Assembly: GCF_020857975.1 (NCBI RefSeq)
Contig: NZ_JACWUO010000019.1
Span: 1 to 64,000, forward strand
Direction: 5' to 3'
Length of the DNA: 64,000 nucleotides
From: Stenotrophomonas rhizophila
Lineage (GTDB): Bacteria; Pseudomonadota; Gammaproteobacteria; Xanthomonadales; Xanthomonadaceae
Below the pieces are notes generated by a model. It did no database searches. It worked only from the letters and a program-made list of their open reading frames with translations, and was not told the origin of the DNA. The number at the start of each line of letters is the position of its first letter. The first letter of the stretch is position 1. A program made the position numbers and the translations under genes. Shown piece after piece: positions 18,201 to 29,026 of this stretch.

Positions 18201-18776
18201 TCAGCCCTGCTTGATCCGCGCCTCGATGTCGGCGGCGGTCACCGGCCCAAGGAACTGCTTGGCGACCTTGCCGTCCGGTGCGATCAGATAGGTCAGCGGC
18301 AGGCCGCGCGGGATGGCGAAATCCTCCGGCGGGCTGTAGGTGTCCACGATCACGATCGGATAGGTCACCGGGCGCTTTTCCAGGAACGCCTTCATCTCTG
18401 CCGGCTCGATATCCTCGTAGGCCAGACCGACCACTTCGATCTCGCTGCGCATCGCATGCAGGGCCGACAGCTCCGGCATTTCCTTGCGGCACGGCGCGCA
18501 CCAGGTGGCCCAGAAATTGACCACCACCCATTTGCCGCGGTGGGCGGCCAGGTCGTAACTGCTGCCATCCAGCGCCGGCAGCACCAGGCGCGGGCGCTCG
18601 GCGGTCTTGCGCTCGAGCGCGGCGGCGGTTGCATCGACCGGGGCCGCCGGTTCGGGCGCTTCGGCCACCGCCGCCGGTGGCGCGGCCGGAGCGGCCGGTT
18701 CGGGGGTGGCCGCCGGCTTGTTGCAGGCGGCCAGGGTCAGCAGGCCCAGGGCCATCAGCAGGGGCTTGGCACTCAT
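18201..18776 (-). CDS. TlpA-family thioredoxin-like lipoprotein
   Basis: A 191-residue envelope thiol-disulfide protein. The lipobox LAAC gives an acylated Cys at 18, then comes an Ala/Pro-rich tether (about 20-55). The thioredoxin fold has WVVVNFWATWCAPCRKEMPEL (CxxC at 93-96) and the cis-Pro loop GLPLTYLIAPDGK. It most likely reduces disulfides in the periplasm, as in cytochrome c maturation or general thiol repair; the partner is unknown. Its start overlaps the stop of the upstream YihY-family gene by four bases, so the two are coupled. Confidence 0.88.
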   Translation of the reverse strand: MSAKPLLMALGLLTLAACNKPAATPEPAAPAAPPAAVAEAPEPAAPVDATAAALERKTAERPRLVLPALDGSSYDLAAHRGKWVVVNFWATWCAPCRKEMPELSALHAMRSEIEVVGLAYEDIEPAEMKAFLEKRPVTYPIVIVDTYSPPEDFAIPRGLPLTYLIAPDGKVAKQFLGPVTAADIEARIKQG

Positions 18777-20047
18777 CGTTTGTCTCCGAGGGTCGTATAG
18801 ATATCGCTGACGCGTCGCTTGAGCAGCTCGCGCAGCGGCAACCGCAACGCATCCAGCGCGGCCATCGAGGCATCGCCCAGGCTGTCGTCGCGGTACGGCA
18901 GGTAGGCTTCCTTGACCGGAATGCGCATCTGCGTGGTTTCGTACAGATCGGCCAGGGTGAGCTTGTCCAGGTCGCGCGCCAGCAGCCAGTCCCCCCGCTC
19001 ATCGCGGCGTACCACCCGGATCGCCTCCAGGTCGCACAGCATGGTCTGCAGCAGCGAGTCGGTCAGCATCGGCTCCAGCCGCAGGATTTCGTCATCGTCC
19101 AGGCTGTGGCCCTCGCTGCGGGCCTGCGCGAAGCGCCCGATCAGGCGCAGCAGGCCATAGATCTCATAGCCGGTGGGCAGGCGCAGATCGGCCGGCTGGT
19201 AGCGGAACGCGGCGATCGACGAGGCCAGCGACGCGCCCAGCAACACCGACACCCAGCACAGGTAGATCCACAGCAGCAGGATGGGCACGAACGCCACCGT
19301 GCCGTACAGCTTCTGGTAGGACTGAAAACTGCCCAGGTAGGCGCCCATGCCCCACTTCACCAGCTCCAGCATCACCGCCGCCAGGATCGCGCCGGGCACC
19401 GCATGCCGCCATTTGACCGTGTGGTGCGGCACTACCCGGTAGACCAGGGTGATGCACACGAACTCGATCAGGATCGGCGCCACGGTCAAGGACAGATCGG
19501 CCAGCCAGCGGCCCTCGCTGGTACCGAACAGCGGCAGCGCGAACACCCGCGCCGATACCGCCAGCGAGGCGGCGGCCAGCATCGCGCCCAGGGTCAGCAC
19601 GGTCCAGTAGACCAGGAACCGGGTCAGCTGCGGCCGGCCCGAGCTGACCCGCCAGATCTGGTTGAAGGTCTGCTCGACGCTGTTGAGGGTGATCAGCAGC
19701 GACACCACCAGCGCGATGAAGCCGGCGGCGGTGAGCTGGCCGGCGCTGGCCGAGAACTGGCGCAGGTAGCCTTCGGCCGCACGCGCGGCATTGGGCACGA
19801 AGTTGGAGAACACATAGTCGCTGAGCTGGTCGCTCCAGCGGTCGAACACCGGGAACGCCGACAGTACCCCGAACACCACGATCGCCAGCGGCACCAGGGC
19901 GAACACGGTGGTATAGGCCAGCGACGCGGCAGCCTGGAACAGGCGGTCGTCCAGGAAGCGCCGCCACAGGAAGCGGCCGAAGCTGGCGGCCCGGGCGCGG
20001 TCGCGCACGCGCTCCATCCACAGGTTGAGGGTGTCCAGAGGTTCCAT
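18773..20047 (-). CDS. YihY/UPF0761 family inner-membrane protein with C-terminal extension
   Basis: A 424-residue member of the family once annotated as ribonuclease BN. Its signature SLAYTTVFALVPLAIVVFGVLSAF is near residue 40. About six membrane segments follow, to roughly residue 290, including FIALVVSLLITLNSVEQTFNQIW and GTVAFVPILLLWIYLCWVSVLLGASL. A soluble C-terminal extension of about 130 residues, absent from the shorter E. coli YihY, ends in SDIYTTLGDKR. Function is not established for the family. The start at MEPLDTLN was chosen over an upstream ATG that lies in non-coding-like sequence. Confidence 0.85.
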   Translation of the reverse strand: MEPLDTLNLWMERVRDRARAASFGRFLWRRFLDDRLFQAAASLAYTTVFALVPLAIVVFGVLSAFPVFDRWSDQLSDYVFSNFVPNAARAAEGYLRQFSASAGQLTAAGFIALVVSLLITLNSVEQTFNQIWRVSSGRPQLTRFLVYWTVLTLGAMLAAASLAVSARVFALPLFGTSEGRWLADLSLTVAPILIEFVCITLVYRVVPHHTVKWRHAVPGAILAAVMLELVKWGMGAYLGSFQSYQKLYGTVAFVPILLLWIYLCWVSVLLGASLASSIAAFRYQPADLRLPTGYEIYGLLRLIGRFAQARSEGHSLDDDEILRLEPMLTDSLLQTMLCDLEAIRVVRRDERGDWLLARDLDKLTLADLYETTQMRIPVKEAYLPYRDDSLGDASMAALDALRLPLRELLKRRVSDIYTTLGDKR

Positions 20048-20122
20048 CGGCGCAAGGGTACCTGATGAGGGGTGTGCGGGACCGCATCGCATCGCCATAC
20101 TGGCCACTGGTCCCGATCATGA

Positions 20123-21057
<935 letters not shown>

Positions 21058-21160
21058 ACCGGCGCGTCGCCGCGGCTGCGAGGCGGCGCCGGCGGTCGTA
21101 TCATCTGCATCCCGGCGCGGGTTGCCCGCGCGGTTCTGACCGCTATCCAGGATGCCCGCA

Positions 21161-21646
21161 ATGGAAGAACTACTGATCATCACCACCGGTGGCACGATCG
21201 ACAAGATCTACTTCGACGACAAGTCGGACTACCAGATCGGCGATCCGCAGATCGGGATGATCCTGCGCGAGCTGGGCGTGACCTTCCGCTTCAACGTGAT
21301 TCCGATCCTGCGCAAGGATTCGCTGCACATCACCGACGAGGACCGCGAGCTGATCCGCGCCACCATCGCCGCGCAGCCGACCCGCCACGTGCTGATCACC
21401 CACGGCACCGATTCGATGGTGCAGACCGGCAAGGTGCTCAAGTCGATCACCGACAAGACCATCGTGATGACCGGCGCGCTGAGCCCGGCCCGCTTCCGCG
21501 GCTCGGACGCCGAGTTCAACATCGGCTGCGCGATCGGTGCGGTGCAATCGCTGCCGACCGGCATCTACATCGCCATGAACGGCCGCATCTGGAACCCGGA
21601 GCACGTGCGCAAGAACGTGGCGGCGAACCGGTTCGAAGAAGCCTGA
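21161..21646 (+). CDS. Single-domain asparaginase-like protein
   Basis: A 161-residue protein that corresponds to the N-terminal domain of bacterial type I/II asparaginases. It has both catalytic signatures: TTGGTID near residue 8, and HGTDSM in the middle (HVLITHGTDSMVQTGKVL). The usual C-terminal domain is absent and no remnant of it is seen downstream. The start at 21161 is preferred because AGGA lies eight bases upstream; an ATG at 21152 is possible. Similar half-length proteins are known as a family, so this is probably not a broken gene. Substrate and oligomeric state are unknown. Confidence 0.8.
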   Translation: MEELLIITTGGTIDKIYFDDKSDYQIGDPQIGMILRELGVTFRFNVIPILRKDSLHITDEDRELIRATIAAQPTRHVLITHGTDSMVQTGKVLKSITDKTIVMTGALSPARFRGSDAEFNIGCAIGAVQSLPTGIYIAMNGRIWNPEHVRKNVAANRFEEA

Positions 21647-22513
21647 GAAGAAGCCTGATCGGCTGGCGCCTCTAAATGCTGCAGCCCCCAGCCGCACTTG
21701 GCTGGGCGGGGGTGTGTGGGTTCGCGGGACACGCCGCCCCACCCGTACCAAGCCAAGCCAGAGCAGACACAAACTTGCGGCTGTTGATCTTGATCCTGCT
21801 TCGGCTTCGGCTTCGGCTTTTTTAGAAAAACGCCCCAAAAAAAGGTTCTTCGCCGATTTATGGGGAGTCAGATGCGAACTGCCGCGTCAGATCAAAGGCA
21901 GTGACCGACGCATGCGCTGATTGGGTTGGCGCGGGTGGGTTGGCGGGACACGCCGTGAACCCATCCGTGGGGGCTTGGCGAAAACATCCATGTTTTCGAC
22001 AGTCCCGCCAACCCACCCACGCCAACCCTTCATACATTGCTGGCACTCACAGAAAACGGCAGATCCGAGTTACGGTCAAACAGCCCGGCTGTCCAAAGAA
22101 TGCTGTCCGACCGCGGGTCGGAACTACCTGCGATGGTACGGCCGCTGTTGCTGTTGCTGTTGCTGTTGCCCGCGATCTTGATCTACCTCCCCCTTGGAGC
22201 GAGCCGAGCATCGCAATCCCATGCGTCCGGAAACGGACGCGTTGCGACGCGTTCTTCACTACGGGGTTCGTTGTTACGGAGGCGCGGGCGTGTTCTTTGG
22301 TTACTTTCTTGCACGAGCACCAGCGCCGCAGGAGCGGCGCGGAACAGCGTAGCTGGCCCGTAGGGTGGCGCACAGGGATGTGCGCCATCAGAAAGTAACT
22401 CGCGCCCCGCAGGGGCACGAAACGCTTTTGAAGTTATTTGCGAAGCGGAAACAGCAACGCCAATGCATCCGGACAATGGCTGGCTGTAGTCCCGCACATA
22501 GGCGAAGAATCCC
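21647..22513. other. 0.87-kb gene-free region rich in structured repeats
   Basis: No convincing gene: the open frames here have low-complexity, unrelated translations. Visible structure: a hexamer repeat (GCTTCG)x3 at 21798-21815 running into T6; a 106-base dyad at 21923-22028, with a related sequence in inverse orientation near 21690-21760; a hairpin TCCGACC-GCG-GGTCGGA at 22106-22122; (GCTGTT)x4 at 22144-22167; and a nested inverted repeat bounded by GTTACTTTCT (22300-22309) and AGAAAGTAAC (22390-22399). The motif GATCTTGATC recurs near both hexamer repeats, suggesting diverged copies of one intergenic element. Confidence 0.6.
21923..22028. repeat. 106-base inverted repeat with 27-base arms
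   Basis: The left arm at 21923-21949 (GGGTTGGCGCGGGTGG...) pairs with the right arm at 22002-22028 at 26 of 27 positions. Inside the loop a second perfect hairpin GAAAACAT-CC-ATGTTTTC is nested. Either strand could form a long stem-loop. Confidence 0.85.
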
Positions 22514-22542
22514 AAAAAAACGCCCCGGCCGAAGCCGGGGCG
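22514..22542 (-). terminator. Rho-independent terminator of the serine protease gene
   Basis: Perfect stem CGCCCCGGC-CGAA-GCCGGGGCG (22521-22542) followed on the minus strand by seven T, 25 bases after the protease stop. A textbook intrinsic terminator. Confidence 0.95.
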
Positions 22543-22566
22543 TGCCCAGTGGAGAGGGATCCGGGC

Positions 22567-24309
22567 TCAGTACTGCGCGGTCAGGGTGACCCCGGAGAAG
22601 GTCGAGTACGCCTTCACCCGCACGTACCAGGTACCGGCCGTCGGTGAAGTGACCGTGCAGGTCTCGTTGTTGCCGCTCAGGTACGGGCGGCAGGTGTAGG
22701 CGCTGTCGGTCGGGGCGCTGCCCGAGCGCAGGTACAGGTCGGCATCGCCGCTGCCGCCGGCGATGGTCACCTTGAGCTGCGAACTGCCCGCCGGCACGGC
22801 GACGGTATAGGACAGCGATGCACCGCTGGCCGCGCCCAGGCCGGTGACCGGCACGTTGTTCTGCAGGACCGTGCCGCCCGGGTTCGGGTTGGTCCCGCCC
22901 AGCGCCGCGGTGACCGCCGCATCGGCATCGACAATGCCCGCACCGCAACCGCCGGAGCAGGCGCCCGGCAAGGCGCGCGCGGTGTTCTTCAGCAGCGTTT
23001 CGACCGCCGCCGGAGTGAGCGCGGTCGGCGCCACCGACTGCACCAGCGCAACCACGCCGGCCACATGCGGCGCCGCCATCGAGGTGCCGTTGTAGGACGC
23101 ATACGAGGCGCTGCCCGGCACCGTGGTGCCGCTGTTGAGCGTGGACAGGATCGCCTGGCCCGGAGCCGAGACATCGATACCGGTACCGTAGTTGGAGAAG
23201 CTGGCGCGGGCGCCGGCCGACGTGGTCGCCGCTACCGCGATCACGTTGGCGCAGTTGGCCGGTACCGACGAGGACACATTGGTGTTGCTGTTGCCGGCCG
23301 CCACCACCACCGTGGTGCCGCGCGAGACCGCGCCGTTGATCGCGTTCTGGTAGGTGGCCGAGCAGCTGCCGCCGCCGCCCAGCGACATGTTGATCACCTC
23401 GGCCGGGTTGGCATTGGCCGGCACCCCGCTCACCGTGCCGCCGGACGCCCACACGATCGCATCGGCGATGTCGGAGGTGTAACCGCCGCACTTGCCCAGT
23501 ACGCGTACCGGTACCACCTTGGCGTTGAAGGCGGTGCCGGCCACGCCGGTGCTGTTGTTGGTGACCGCCGCGACGGTGCCGGCCACGTGGGTACCGTGCC
23601 AGCTGGAGTTGGACGCAGGGATGCCCGAACCGCACTCGTTGGCCGCGTACCAGTCGCCCTCGTCATTGGGGTTGCTGTCGCGGCCGCCGCCATCGCGCGC
23701 CATCGCCGCGTCGTTGATGAAGTCATAGCCGGGCAGGATGTTGGCATTGAGGTCGGCATGGTTGGTGATGCCGGTATCGATCACCGCCACCACCACGCCG
23801 GTGCCGGTGGCCTTGTCCCAGGCCGGGCGCACGTTGATCGAAGCGTTGCTGGTGCCAAAGCCCCACTGCTCGGACAGCCGCGTGTCGTTGGGCACCAGGG
23901 TGGCGTGCATCAGCTGATCCACTTCCACGTAGTCCACGTTCGGGTCGGCGGCCAGCCGGCGCATCAGCAGTTCGGACTCGGCCACATCCAGGTCGCGGTC
24001 GGTGCGCAGCACGGTCGGGCCGATCGCCAGCTGGCGCAGCTTCTGCACGCCCAGCGCGCGCCCCTGCTGCGCCGGTACTGCCGCAGCGGCGGCCTTGAGC
24101 GAACTGGCCAGCGCGCTGGGGCTCAGCGGCGCGCTGGGGGTCTGCTTGTACTTGACGATGAACTGCCGGTGCACCGGCGCAGACGCCAGGCCACTGAGCT
24201 GCACATCGCCGGCGTACGCCGGGGCGGCCAACAGCAGGGTGGAGAGTACGGACGCGCCCAGCACAACCAATGCACGCTGACGCAAACGGGGTTGCGGATC
24301 ATGAGACAT
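22567..24309 (-). CDS. Secreted subtilisin-like serine protease (S8) with PPC domain
   Basis: An extracellular protease of 580 residues. In order: a signal peptide (about 1-33, ending APAYA); an inhibitor-like propeptide (HRQFIVKYKQTPSA to about 140); and the S8 catalytic domain. The catalytic residues are Asp178 (VAVIDTGI), His238 (HGTHVAG) and Ser410 (GTSMAAPHVAG), with oxyanion Asn340 (AAGNSN). A C-terminal pre-peptidase domain follows (about 480-575, DADLYLRSGSAPT and GTWYVRVKAYSTFSGVTL). The last segment is usually removed after secretion. It resembles the StmPr-type proteases of Stenotrophomonas, which are exported by the type II system. It has its own terminator and a long upstream region, so it is monocistronic. 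Confidence 0.94.
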   Translation of the reverse strand: MSHDPQPRLRQRALVVLGASVLSTLLLAAPAYAGDVQLSGLASAPVHRQFIVKYKQTPSAPLSPSALASSLKAAAAAVPAQQGRALGVQKLRQLAIGPTVLRTDRDLDVAESELLMRRLAADPNVDYVEVDQLMHATLVPNDTRLSEQWGFGTSNASINVRPAWDKATGTGVVVAVIDTGITNHADLNANILPGYDFINDAAMARDGGGRDSNPNDEGDWYAANECGSGIPASNSSWHGTHVAGTVAAVTNNSTGVAGTAFNAKVVPVRVLGKCGGYTSDIADAIVWASGGTVSGVPANANPAEVINMSLGGGGSCSATYQNAINGAVSRGTTVVVAAGNSNTNVSSSVPANCANVIAVAATTSAGARASFSNYGTGIDVSAPGQAILSTLNSGTTVPGSASYASYNGTSMAAPHVAGVVALVQSVAPTALTPAAVETLLKNTARALPGACSGGCGAGIVDADAAVTAALGGTNPNPGGTVLQNNVPVTGLGAASGASLSYTVAVPAGSSQLKVTIAGGSGDADLYLRSGSAPTDSAYTCRPYLSGNNETCTVTSPTAGTWYVRVKAYSTFSGVTLTAQY

Positions 24310-24684
24310 CGGATTTCCCTTTCAGACAGTGGATGCCGCGATCGCGGCTGAGAATCCGGCCCCGATCCGTGGGCTGCTGAAACGATGGCGCGAATCGGAA
24401 CCGGTGGTTGGATCGGTTCCCCTGAGTCAAACCGCCCACACCGACGCTAGTGCTTCGGGTCGCAATCAACAACGTTTCAGCCGCACTTCAGCGAGATGAA
24501 ATGTCCGATCTGAGACTTTCCGGGTCTACGGTTTGTGAAAGTGAAGGAACTTAGGGCCTTTCGAATGGTCGCAAGACGTCACGTGGTGTCTGCTTGAACC
24601 CGAATTTGTCTCCAAAGTCGGACAAGCCTTGCGCGCCGGGGCCTGCGCGCTGTTGCCACCGCTGGACAATCGCTTCGCCGGCAT
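24310..24684. other. Upstream region of the protease gene, no gene seen
   Basis: About 375 bases between the protease start and the ilvE terminator. It is less GC-rich than its surroundings and must hold the protease promoter on the minus strand. A weak dyad GGAACCG-N10-CGGTTCC lies at 24397-24420. No -35/-10 pair was assigned with confidence. Confidence 0.4.
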
Positions 24685-24712
24685 GAAAAAACCCGCCTGT
24701 CGCCAGGCGGGT
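24685..24712 (-). terminator. Rho-independent terminator of ilvE
   Basis: Stem AACCCGCCTG-TCG-CAGGCGGGTT-type dyad (24690-24712) with a run of T on the minus strand (complement of 24686-24690), 31 bases after the ilvE stop. Confidence 0.92.
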
Positions 24713-24742
24713 TCGTCTTTCCACGGCAGGGGCCTGCGACGC

Positions 24743-25840
24743 TTACGCGTCCAGGCGCACCAGCCAGCCGTGACGGTCGGGCAGGCGGCCGTACTGGATG
24801 TCGGTCAGTTCCTTGCGCAGCGACATGGTCACTTCGCCAGCCGGGGCGTTGATGTCGCCCACCGAGAAGCCCTCGCCCTTGAGCTGGCCGATCGGGGTGA
24901 CCACTGCGGCGGTACCGCAGGCGAACACTTCGGCGATCTCGCCGGAGGCCACGCCCTGCTTCCACTCATCGATGGTGACCTTGCGCTCTTCGACCTTCAT
25001 GCCGCGGTCGCGGGCCAGCTGCAGGATGCTCTCGCGGGTGATGCCCTCCAGGATGCTGCCCGACAGCTGCGGGGTCACCAGGGTGCCATCCTTATAGACC
25101 AGGAACACGTTCATGCCGCCCAGTTCTTCCAGGTACTTGCCTTCCACCGGGTCCAGGAACAGCACCTGCGAGCAGCCCTGCGCCTGCGCCTTCTGCTGCG
25201 GCAGCAGCGAGGCGGCGTAGTTGCCACCGCACTTGGCCGCGCCGGTGCCGCCCTTGGCTGCGCGCGCGTATTCGGTGGACAGCCAGATCGACACCGGCGC
25301 CACGCCCTTGGCGAAGTACGGGCCGGCGGGGCTTGCGATCACGTAGTAGCCGGCTTTGTGCGCGCCGCGCACGCCGAGGAAGGCTTCATCGCCGATCATG
25401 AAGGGACGGAAATACAGGCTGGATTCGTCGGCTGACGGCACCCAGCTGGCGTCCACGGCGATCAGCTGCCTGAGCGATTCGACGAAGATGTCCACCGGCA
25501 GTTCGGGCAGCGCCAGGCGCTGGGCCGAGCGCTGCAGGCGGCGGCCGTTGGCATCGGGGCGGAAGGTCCAGATCGAACCGTCGGCATGCCGGTAGGCCTT
25601 GATGCCCTCGAAGATTTCCTGGCCGTAATGCAACACCGCCGCGGCCGGGTCCAGCTGCAGCGGGCCGTACGGACGCACTACCGCATCGTGCCAGCCGGTG
25701 TCCTTGTCCCAGCGCACTTCCACCATGTGGTCGGTGAAGTGCAGACCAAAACCGGGGGCGGCCAGGATGCGCTCACGCTCCTCGCTGCTGCGCGGCTGGG
25801 CGGAACGGGTGGTGTTGAAGCTCACGGAAGACTGGGACAC
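24743..25840 (-). CDS. ilvE: Branched-chain amino acid aminotransferase
   Basis: PLP enzyme of fold type IV that makes Leu, Ile and Val from their 2-oxo acids. The 365-residue product is of the longer eukaryote-like type. It has LQLDPAAAVLHYGQEIFEGIKAYR, the Lys-bearing segment KCGGNYAASLLPQQKAQ and YLEELGGMNVFLVYKDGTLVTP. The C-terminal part has the cofactor phosphate site EVFACGTAAVVTPIGQL. Upstream on the same strand, 61 bases away, is sufT. A strong terminator follows. Confidence 0.96.
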   Translation of the reverse strand: MSQSSVSFNTTRSAQPRSSEERERILAAPGFGLHFTDHMVEVRWDKDTGWHDAVVRPYGPLQLDPAAAVLHYGQEIFEGIKAYRHADGSIWTFRPDANGRRLQRSAQRLALPELPVDIFVESLRQLIAVDASWVPSADESSLYFRPFMIGDEAFLGVRGAHKAGYYVIASPAGPYFAKGVAPVSIWLSTEYARAAKGGTGAAKCGGNYAASLLPQQKAQAQGCSQVLFLDPVEGKYLEELGGMNVFLVYKDGTLVTPQLSGSILEGITRESILQLARDRGMKVEERKVTIDEWKQGVASGEIAEVFACGTAAVVTPIGQLKGEGFSVGDINAPAGEVTMSLRKELTDIQYGRLPDRHGWLVRLDA

Positions 25841-25901
25841 CGGATATTTCCTGTTCTGGTTACGGGGAACACCATCACCACCGCGGCGCGGCAGCGGGCG
25901 G

Positions 25902-26453
25902 TTACAGCATGCCGGTTTCGAGCCGGGCGGCCTCGGACATCATATGGCGGCCCCACGGCGGATCGAACACCAGCTCGACGTCGGCTTCGGCCACCGTCGG
26001 AATCATCTCCAGCTTGCTGCGCACATCGTCGACCAGGATCTCGCCCATGCCGCAGCCGGGCGCGGTCAGGGTCATCTTGATCTCGACTTCGCGCTGGCCG
26101 TTGTCCAGGTGCTTGAGGTCCACTTCGTAGACCAGGCCCAGGTCGACGATGTTGAACGGGATCTCCGGGTCGAAGCAGGTGCGCAGCTGCTGCCACACCA
26201 GCTTCTCGACTTCCTCGTCGGAGGCATCGGCAGGCAGTTCCAGCGCCGGTGGCGGCTCTTTGCCGATGGCATCGCCGTCCTTGCCGGCGATGCGGAACAG
26301 ATTGCCTTCGACAAACACGGTATAGCTGCCACCCAGGGCCTGGGTGATATACCCATAGCTGCCGGCCGGCAGGGTGACCGTTTCGCCCTGCGGGACCATG
26401 ACGGCCTCGCAGTCGCGTTCGAAGTGGACGGGTTCGCTGCTACGGGAGTACAT
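25902..26453 (-). CDS. sufT: Probable Fe-S cluster assembly protein SufT
   Basis: A DUF59/MIP18-type protein of 183 residues. The N-terminal SufT-specific part has HFERDCEAVMVPQGETVTLPAGS and GGSYTVFVEGNLFRIAGKDG. The DUF59 domain follows with QLRTCFDPEIPFNIVDLGLVYEV and the cysteine motif TLTAPGCGMG. In other bacteria SufT acts as an accessory maturation factor for Fe-S proteins; no suf operon is adjacent here. The start at MYSRSSEP is a judgement: an ATG at 26498 would add 15 residues and neither has a strong ribosome-binding site. Confidence 0.88.
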   Translation of the reverse strand: MYSRSSEPVHFERDCEAVMVPQGETVTLPAGSYGYITQALGGSYTVFVEGNLFRIAGKDGDAIGKEPPPALELPADASDEEVEKLVWQQLRTCFDPEIPFNIVDLGLVYEVDLKHLDNGQREVEIKMTLTAPGCGMGEILVDDVRSKLEMIPTVAEADVELVFDPPWGRHMMSEAARLETGML

Positions 26454-26571
26454 GTGGATCGATATGGGGGTCGCGGCCAATTCCCGCAAGACGGCCATTT
26501 TAGCCCAGCCGCCGCCCACGCGCCGGTCACCCCGCAAGCCGGTATCCTGTGGCCACTCACAGGAAGATTGC

Positions 26572-26991
26572 ATGTCGCCCACGTCCGTGCCTGTCCACAG
26601 CCGCCATTGGCTCTGGCCCCCGATGTTGTTGCTTGGTGTCGTCACGGCCACGCTGGCCTGGTTGTTCATCGCCCTGCTCAGTGGCCGCCAGGCCGGCTGG
26701 ATGGCGGTTCTGGCCGCGCTGGACATCGCCTTCATGCTGCGCCTGGGCACCTTCCGCGCCGGCCCGGGCCGGGTCGCGCTGACCCTGGCGGCGACCGTGC
26801 TGGTGGCCGTGGCGGCCAACTGGGGCATCGCGTCGGCTTACCTGGGCGGGTCGATGGGACTCAATCCATGGGATTCTGCGTTGCGGATGGGACCGTTCAT
26901 GGCCTGGACCCTGGTCCAGCTGGCCAACGGCGCCGCCGAGCTGCTGTGGCTGGCGGTGGCGCTGGTGATTGGTTGGTGGGTGGCGAAGTAA
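26572..26991 (+). CDS. Small hydrophobic membrane protein, function unknown
   Basis: A 139-residue protein with about four predicted membrane segments (WPPMLLLGVVTATLAWLFIALL, GWMAVLAALDIAFMLRLG, VALTLAATVLVAVAANWGIA, ELLWLAVALVIGWWVAK). The start at 26572 is supported by AGGA eight bases upstream; earlier in-frame ATGs overlap the sufT coding sequence. No family was recognised. It is divergent from sufT across about 118 bases. Downstream is a pair of REP palindromes. Confidence 0.7.
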   Translation: MSPTSVPVHSRHWLWPPMLLLGVVTATLAWLFIALLSGRQAGWMAVLAALDIAFMLRLGTFRAGPGRVALTLAATVLVAVAANWGIASAYLGGSMGLNPWDSALRMGPFMAWTLVQLANGAAELLWLAVALVIGWWVAK

Positions 26992-27022
26992 TGGCCGCCA
27001 CCGCTTCGCGGTCGTGTTGTCG

Positions 27023-27115
27023 GTAGTGCCGGCCGCTGGCCGGCCCCTCATGCCTCTCGGACCGCACCGGCGCGCTGCCTGACATCGCGTGGAGCCGGCC
27101 AGCGGCCGGCACTAC
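27023..27115. repeat. Inverted pair of SMAG-type REP palindromes
   Basis: A plus-orientation copy (GTAG + T + GCCGGCCGCTGGCCGGC, 27023-27044) and a minus-orientation copy (27094-27115) are separated by 49 bases. They lie between convergent genes, so a transcript from either side would fold into a long stem. Similar dimers occur at 39686-39788 and 48942-49011. Confidence 0.88.
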
Positions 27116-27137
27116 CTCGCGGCCCTGCGGCCGCTCT

Positions 27138-28588
<1,451 letters not shown>

Positions 28589-28592
<4 letters not shown>

Positions 28593-28897
28593 GGCGCCTT
28601 CTCCCCGCTGCCGCGCTTGGCGCTGGGCTTGAACATGTCCAGCATGCGCTCGGTGACCACATAGCCGCCGGCGGCGTTGCCGGCGCCCAGCACCACCGCG
28701 ATGAAGCCGATGATCTTCTCCAGCGGGGTCTGCGCGTGGCCCAGCACCACCATCGCCCCGATCAGCACGATGCCGTGGATGAAGTTGGAGCCGGACATCA
28801 GCGGGGTATGCAGGATCACCGGCACCCGTGAAATGATCACATGGCCGGCAATGGCGGCCAGCATGAAGATATACAACGCCACGAACCCATCGTTCAT
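28589..28897 (-). CDS. pntAB: NAD(P) transhydrogenase subunit alpha, membrane part
   Basis: The separate small membrane subunit (PntA2) of three-gene-type transhydrogenases. It has 102 residues from MNDGFVALYIFML, with three membrane helices (YIFMLAAIAGHVIISRV, NFIHGIVLIGAMVVLGHA, IIGFIAVVLGAGNAAGGYVV) and a basic tail. Its stop overlaps the pntB start by four bases. In most genomes pntAA lies immediately upstream. Here the upstream 129 bases contain the start of a divergent sigma-factor gene instead, so the pntAB promoter must lie in that gap. Confidence 0.93.
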
Positions 28898-29026
28898 TGC
28901 AGTCTGTCTCCCAGGCGGTGATCCCGTCCCGCCCATCATAACCATCCGCTGAACCGTTCTGCAGGCCGGTCAACCGATGCCGCGCTGGCGCGTTGTCACC
29001 GTATCCCCCTGCGCGAGCGTTACCCT

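Noticed and set aside
21161-21646. Pseudogene of a full-length asparaginase
   Set aside because: No sequence resembling the C-terminal domain follows in any frame, and half-length relatives are known. Treated as an intact short gene.
21901-22398. Possible small proteins in the 0.87-kb gene-free region
   Set aside because: Frames cover inverted repeats and hexamer repeats, translations are biased and unlike any family, and no ribosome-binding sites are seen.
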